Below are positions 61,728 to 64,000 of a stretch of DNA of 64,000 bases, one piece after another. Made by a program: the position numbers and the translations under genes. This stretch comes from Aliiruegeria lutimaris (lineage in GTDB: Bacteria > Pseudomonadota > Alphaproteobacteria > Rhodobacterales > Rhodobacteraceae). Under the pieces are notes generated by a model. That model was not told the origin of the DNA, made no database searches, and saw nothing but the letters and a program-made list of their open reading frames with translations. Where the stretch lies: assembly GCF_900099935.1 (NCBI RefSeq), contig NZ_FNEK01000004.1, positions 62,001-126,000 on the forward strand. Reading direction: 5' to 3'. Position 1 is the first letter of the stretch. Each line of letters opens with the position of its first letter.

Positions 61728-62597
61728 ATGGCAATATCCGTCGATGAAATCGACCCGGTCAAACCGGTCCTCATTGCCGGGCCGACGGCCAGCGGCAAAT
61801 CCGCCCTCGCGCTCGAGATCGCCGAGGCGCAGGGCGGCGTGATCGTGAATGCCGACGCGCTGCAGGTCTTTGCCAATTGGCGCATCCTGACGGCACGCCC
61901 GCCGGACGAGGACCTCGCGCGGGCGCCGCACCTGCTCTATGGCCATGTCGGGCCGCGGGAGGATTACTCGGTCGGCCACTGGCTGCGCGAGGTTGCCGAA
62001 ATCCTGTCCGGCCCGGAGCGGGCGATTGTCGTCGGTGGTACGGGGCTCTATTTCTCGGCGCTCACCGAAGGCCTGGTCGAGATCCCGGCGGTTCCGCCAG
62101 CAATCCGCCGGCAAGCCGATTCCCTGACACGCGAGGCAATGCTGGAAGAACTGGATCCGGAAACACGGGCCCGGATCGACCGCGCCAATCCGGCGCGGGT
62201 GCAACGTGCCTGGGAGGTGTTGCGCGCGACCGGCAAGGGCCTGGCGCTCTGGCAGGACGAAACCCCGCCCCCTCTCCTGCCGCCCGATGCCGCGCAGGCT
62301 TTCGTTCTGGAGGCCCCGCGCGACTGGCTGACACCGCGTATCGAGCGGCGGTTCGAGTTGATGATCGAAGCCGGCGCGTTGGAGGAGGCGCGGGCGAACC
62401 TGGATGACTGGGACCCCAACCTGCCCTCCTCGCGTGCCATCGGCGGGCCGGAACTCATCGCCCATCTGCGCGGCGAGATGGATCTCGACGCCGCCATCGA
62501 GGCCGCCTGCATCGCCACGCGCCAATATGCCAAGCGGCAGCGCACGTGGTTCCGGGCGCGTATGAAGAGCTGGCGAAATATCCTGCCTGAGCGCTGA
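61728..62597 (+). CDS. miaA: tRNA dimethylallyltransferase
   Basis: 289 aa from ATG 61728-61730 (AAGG upstream). P-loop GPTASGKS at 18-25, DALQVF (family DSxQVY, here Ala in place of Ser), [17 protein letters not shown], and the C-terminal [11 protein letters not shown]. Isopentenylates A37 of tRNAs reading UNN codons. The upstream in-frame extension lies antisense to pyrH. Confidence 0.95.
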   Translation: MAISVDEIDPVKPVLIAGPTASGKSALALEIAEAQGGVIVNADALQVFANWRILTARPPDEDLARAPHLLYGHVGPREDYSVGHWLREVAEILSGPERAIVVGGTGLYFSALTEGLVEIPAVPPAIRRQADSLTREAMLEELDPETRARIDRANPARVQRAWEVLRATGKGLALWQDETPPPLLPPDAAQAFVLEAPRDWLTPRIERRFELMIEAGALEEARANLDDWDPNLPSSRAIGGPELIAHLRGEMDLDAAIEAACIATRQYAKRQRTWFRARMKSWRNILPER

Positions 62598-62701
62598 TCC
62601 GACAGCCATAAAGCAGAAATCGAACATCTGCGTGCTTGATTCGCAGTTATCCACAGGGCAGAAAGACCACTATCGAACCCTGCTGCCCAAAGGTTCCGCC
62701 C

Positions 62702-63508
62702 ATGTCCGTGATTCCCGCCGCACCTGTCGGCCCGCTCCGCCTTGTGCCCATGCAACGCCTGACCCATGGCGGGCGCTGGCGCACCGAGGCGATGCGCAGC
62801 TACCGGATGCCCATCCTGCTCTGGTTCACACGCGGACAGGGACGCATCACCGTGGCCGGGCTGACGCGCGGTTATGGCGCGCATAACGCCGTCTTCATCC
62901 CGGCCGGCACCATGCATGGCTTCGACGTGTCCTCGCAGGTCTATGGCACGGCCGTCTTCTTCAACGAATCCGTGCCGCTGGAATTGGCGTCCGACCCCTT
63001 CCACCTGCGGGTACGCGATGCCCGCCACCAGGGCCAGATCACCGGCCTGCTCGAAAGCCTGCAACGCGAGATCGACGGCGAGCGCCCGCTCAAGGACCGC
63101 GCCATCGCCCATTATGGCGGACTGCTCTCGGTCTGGCTGGACCGGCAGCGCTTCGAGGCCGAGGATCGCCCCCAGGACTGCGCCGCCCGCGCGCTGGTGC
63201 GCCGCTACACCGAGGCGATCGAGGAGCAGCTCTACACCGGGCAGTCGGTGAGCGATTATGCCGAGGGGCTCGGCGTGACCCCGACCCATCTCAGCCGCGT
63301 CTGCAACCAGACCTGTGGCCGCCCCGCCTCCGATCTTCTCGCCGACCGGCTCACCTTCGAGGCGCGGCGGCTGCTGCTGGACACCTCCTTGCCCGTCAAG
63401 CGCGTGGCCGAGGTGCTGGGCTTCAACTCGGCGGCCTATTTTACCCGCGCCTTTCACCACCGCACCGGGCAGACACCGAGCGACTTCCGCGAAGCGCGCA
63501 AGCGCTAA
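62702..63508 (+). CDS. AraC-family transcriptional regulator
   Basis: 268 aa from ATG 62702-62704 (AAAGG upstream). N-terminal cupin-like sensing domain (FTRGQGRITVAGL ... AVFIPAGTMHGFDV) and a C-terminal double helix-turn-helix (about 165-268): SVSDYAEGLGVTPTHLSRVCNQTCGRPASDLLADRLTFEARRLLLDTSLPVKRVAEVLGFNSAAYFTRAFHHRTGQTPSDFR. The ligand and targets are unknown. A perfect TTATCCACA 9-mer occurs in its upstream gap, probably by chance. Confidence 0.9.
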   Translation: MSVIPAAPVGPLRLVPMQRLTHGGRWRTEAMRSYRMPILLWFTRGQGRITVAGLTRGYGAHNAVFIPAGTMHGFDVSSQVYGTAVFFNESVPLELASDPFHLRVRDARHQGQITGLLESLQREIDGERPLKDRAIAHYGGLLSVWLDRQRFEAEDRPQDCAARALVRRYTEAIEEQLYTGQSVSDYAEGLGVTPTHLSRVCNQTCGRPASDLLADRLTFEARRLLLDTSLPVKRVAEVLGFNSAAYFTRAFHHRTGQTPSDFREARKR

Positions 63509-63816
63509 CGGAATCCACCCTGTTTCCAGGGGGGGCATCATGGCACCCCCGAACCGGATAACCGAAGTGGACGGCGTGACGCCCTGTGCCGGCCACCGCG
63601 CGGTTTGTCCGCACCGCCCGGCTCCAGGACGTGAGATTCCACAGTATCGTTGTGAATCACGCGCTGAGCAACGCGCTGATTGCATGGACCCGCTTTCCTG
63701 CATCGCCATCACCAGCCAGGCTTTGCACAAACACTCCTCGTCTGGATCGGCATGTTCCTTGCCTCCATCGTCGGTATCGCTCTCGGGCTGCCCGCGGCGA
63801 AGGCACGTGACACAAG
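63509..63816. other. Gap after the AraC regulator
   Basis: No gene I can support. One frame around 63730-63810 encodes a hydrophobic stretch (TLLVWIGMFLASIVGIALGLPAAKA) without a clear start, possibly the remnant or 5' part of a membrane protein. Confidence 0.3.
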
Positions 63817-64000
63817 ATGCCCCGGGAGATACTGCCCAATACGCGCGGTCCGCGGATCGTGGATTTCCGGCTGCGGATCGGTTACACGACCATCCTGCTC
63901 GGCACGCTGGGTTTCTTTTGCCTGGGCAACGCGCCGGAGAACCCGGATCGGGGTACCACGACCGATGACAGCAACCTGCTGGCCGACGGCCTGCGTGAAG
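63817..64000 (+). CDS. Partial membrane-protein gene cut by the window end
   Basis: ATG 63817-63819 opens a stop-free frame of 61 codons that runs off the end. N-terminus MPREILPNTRGPRIVDFRLR is followed by one membrane span (IGYTTILLGTLGFFCLGNA) and a polar segment (PDRGTTTDDSNLLADGLRE). Codon usage (G/C at third positions) suggests a real gene. Signal-anchored proteins such as secretion adaptors look like this; I do not name a family. Confidence 0.4.
   Translation, partial: MPREILPNTRGPRIVDFRLRIGYTTILLGTLGFFCLGNAPENPDRGTTTDDSNLLADGLRE

Noticed and set aside
62647-62655. Perfect DnaA box TTATCCACA between miaA and the AraC gene
   Set aside because: A single 9-mer is expected by chance about once in two windows of this size; no cluster, no AT-rich unwinding element, so no origin.

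Overview
The window reads as chromosomal core DNA of a Roseobacter-like member of the Rhodobacteraceae (Alphaproteobacteria). The evidence is high GC, a CtrA/SciP cell-cycle pair, a B12-dependent class II ribonucleotide reductase (NrdJ), a monomeric NADP isocitrate dehydrogenase, a choline/betaine regulon, an NAD-linked formate dehydrogenase and a VPLPA-type C-terminal sorting signal. I see no rRNA, tRNA, CRISPR array, insertion sequence or prophage.

Layout. 1-14 kb: a LamB-like porin; a tightly overlapping minus-strand run argS / SPOR protein / nagZ / scpA / scpB (translation, peptidoglycan recycling, chromosome condensation); a fatty-acid desaturase on the opposite strand between dgt and argS; dGTPase, a HesB-type Fe-S protein, a K+ channel, an FKBP isomerase, exonuclease III, a DASS transporter and a J-domain protein. 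15-19 kb: nrdJ with its own terminator and an upstream region carrying NrdR-box-like sites. 19-26 kb: the osmoprotectant regulon, with betI-betB-betA divergent from choX-choW-choV around a 20-bp palindrome that is a likely BetI operator; together they import choline and oxidise it to glycine betaine. 26-31 kb: a formate dehydrogenase operon with fused gamma-beta subunits, a Spy/CpxP-like periplasmic protein and the molybdenum alpha subunit. 31-39 kb: a fucosyltransferase-like TPR protein, icd, galT-galK and a short-chain dehydrogenase whose reading frame runs on into apparently noncoding DNA. 40-46 kb: recG-ligA, ctrA and sciP. 46-48.5 kb: mnmA and an FSP1/AIFM2-like flavoprotein. 48.5-61.6 kb: the envelope-biogenesis cluster pyrH, (VPLPA-CTERM protein), frr, uppS, cdsA, dxr, rseP, (44-aa membrane peptide), bamA, skp, fabZ, lpxA, lpxI, lpxB. 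61.7-64 kb: miaA, an AraC regulator and a gene cut by the window end.

The least expected items are small. A 40-codon membrane-peptide gene (40014-40136, minus) downstream of recG has a four-fold GAAC repeat array matching the alphaproteobacterial LexA box upstream and a strong intrinsic terminator downstream, so it could be an SOS-induced membrane peptide. A second uncalled 44-codon membrane peptide sits between rseP and bamA. A dispersed GC-rich hairpin repeat occurs twice, once inside the choline transporter operon. Several operator-like palindromes or direct repeats (betI/choX, galT, SDR, nrdJ, ctrA) are listed with coordinates. All functional assignments come from reading motifs by eye; no database search was run.
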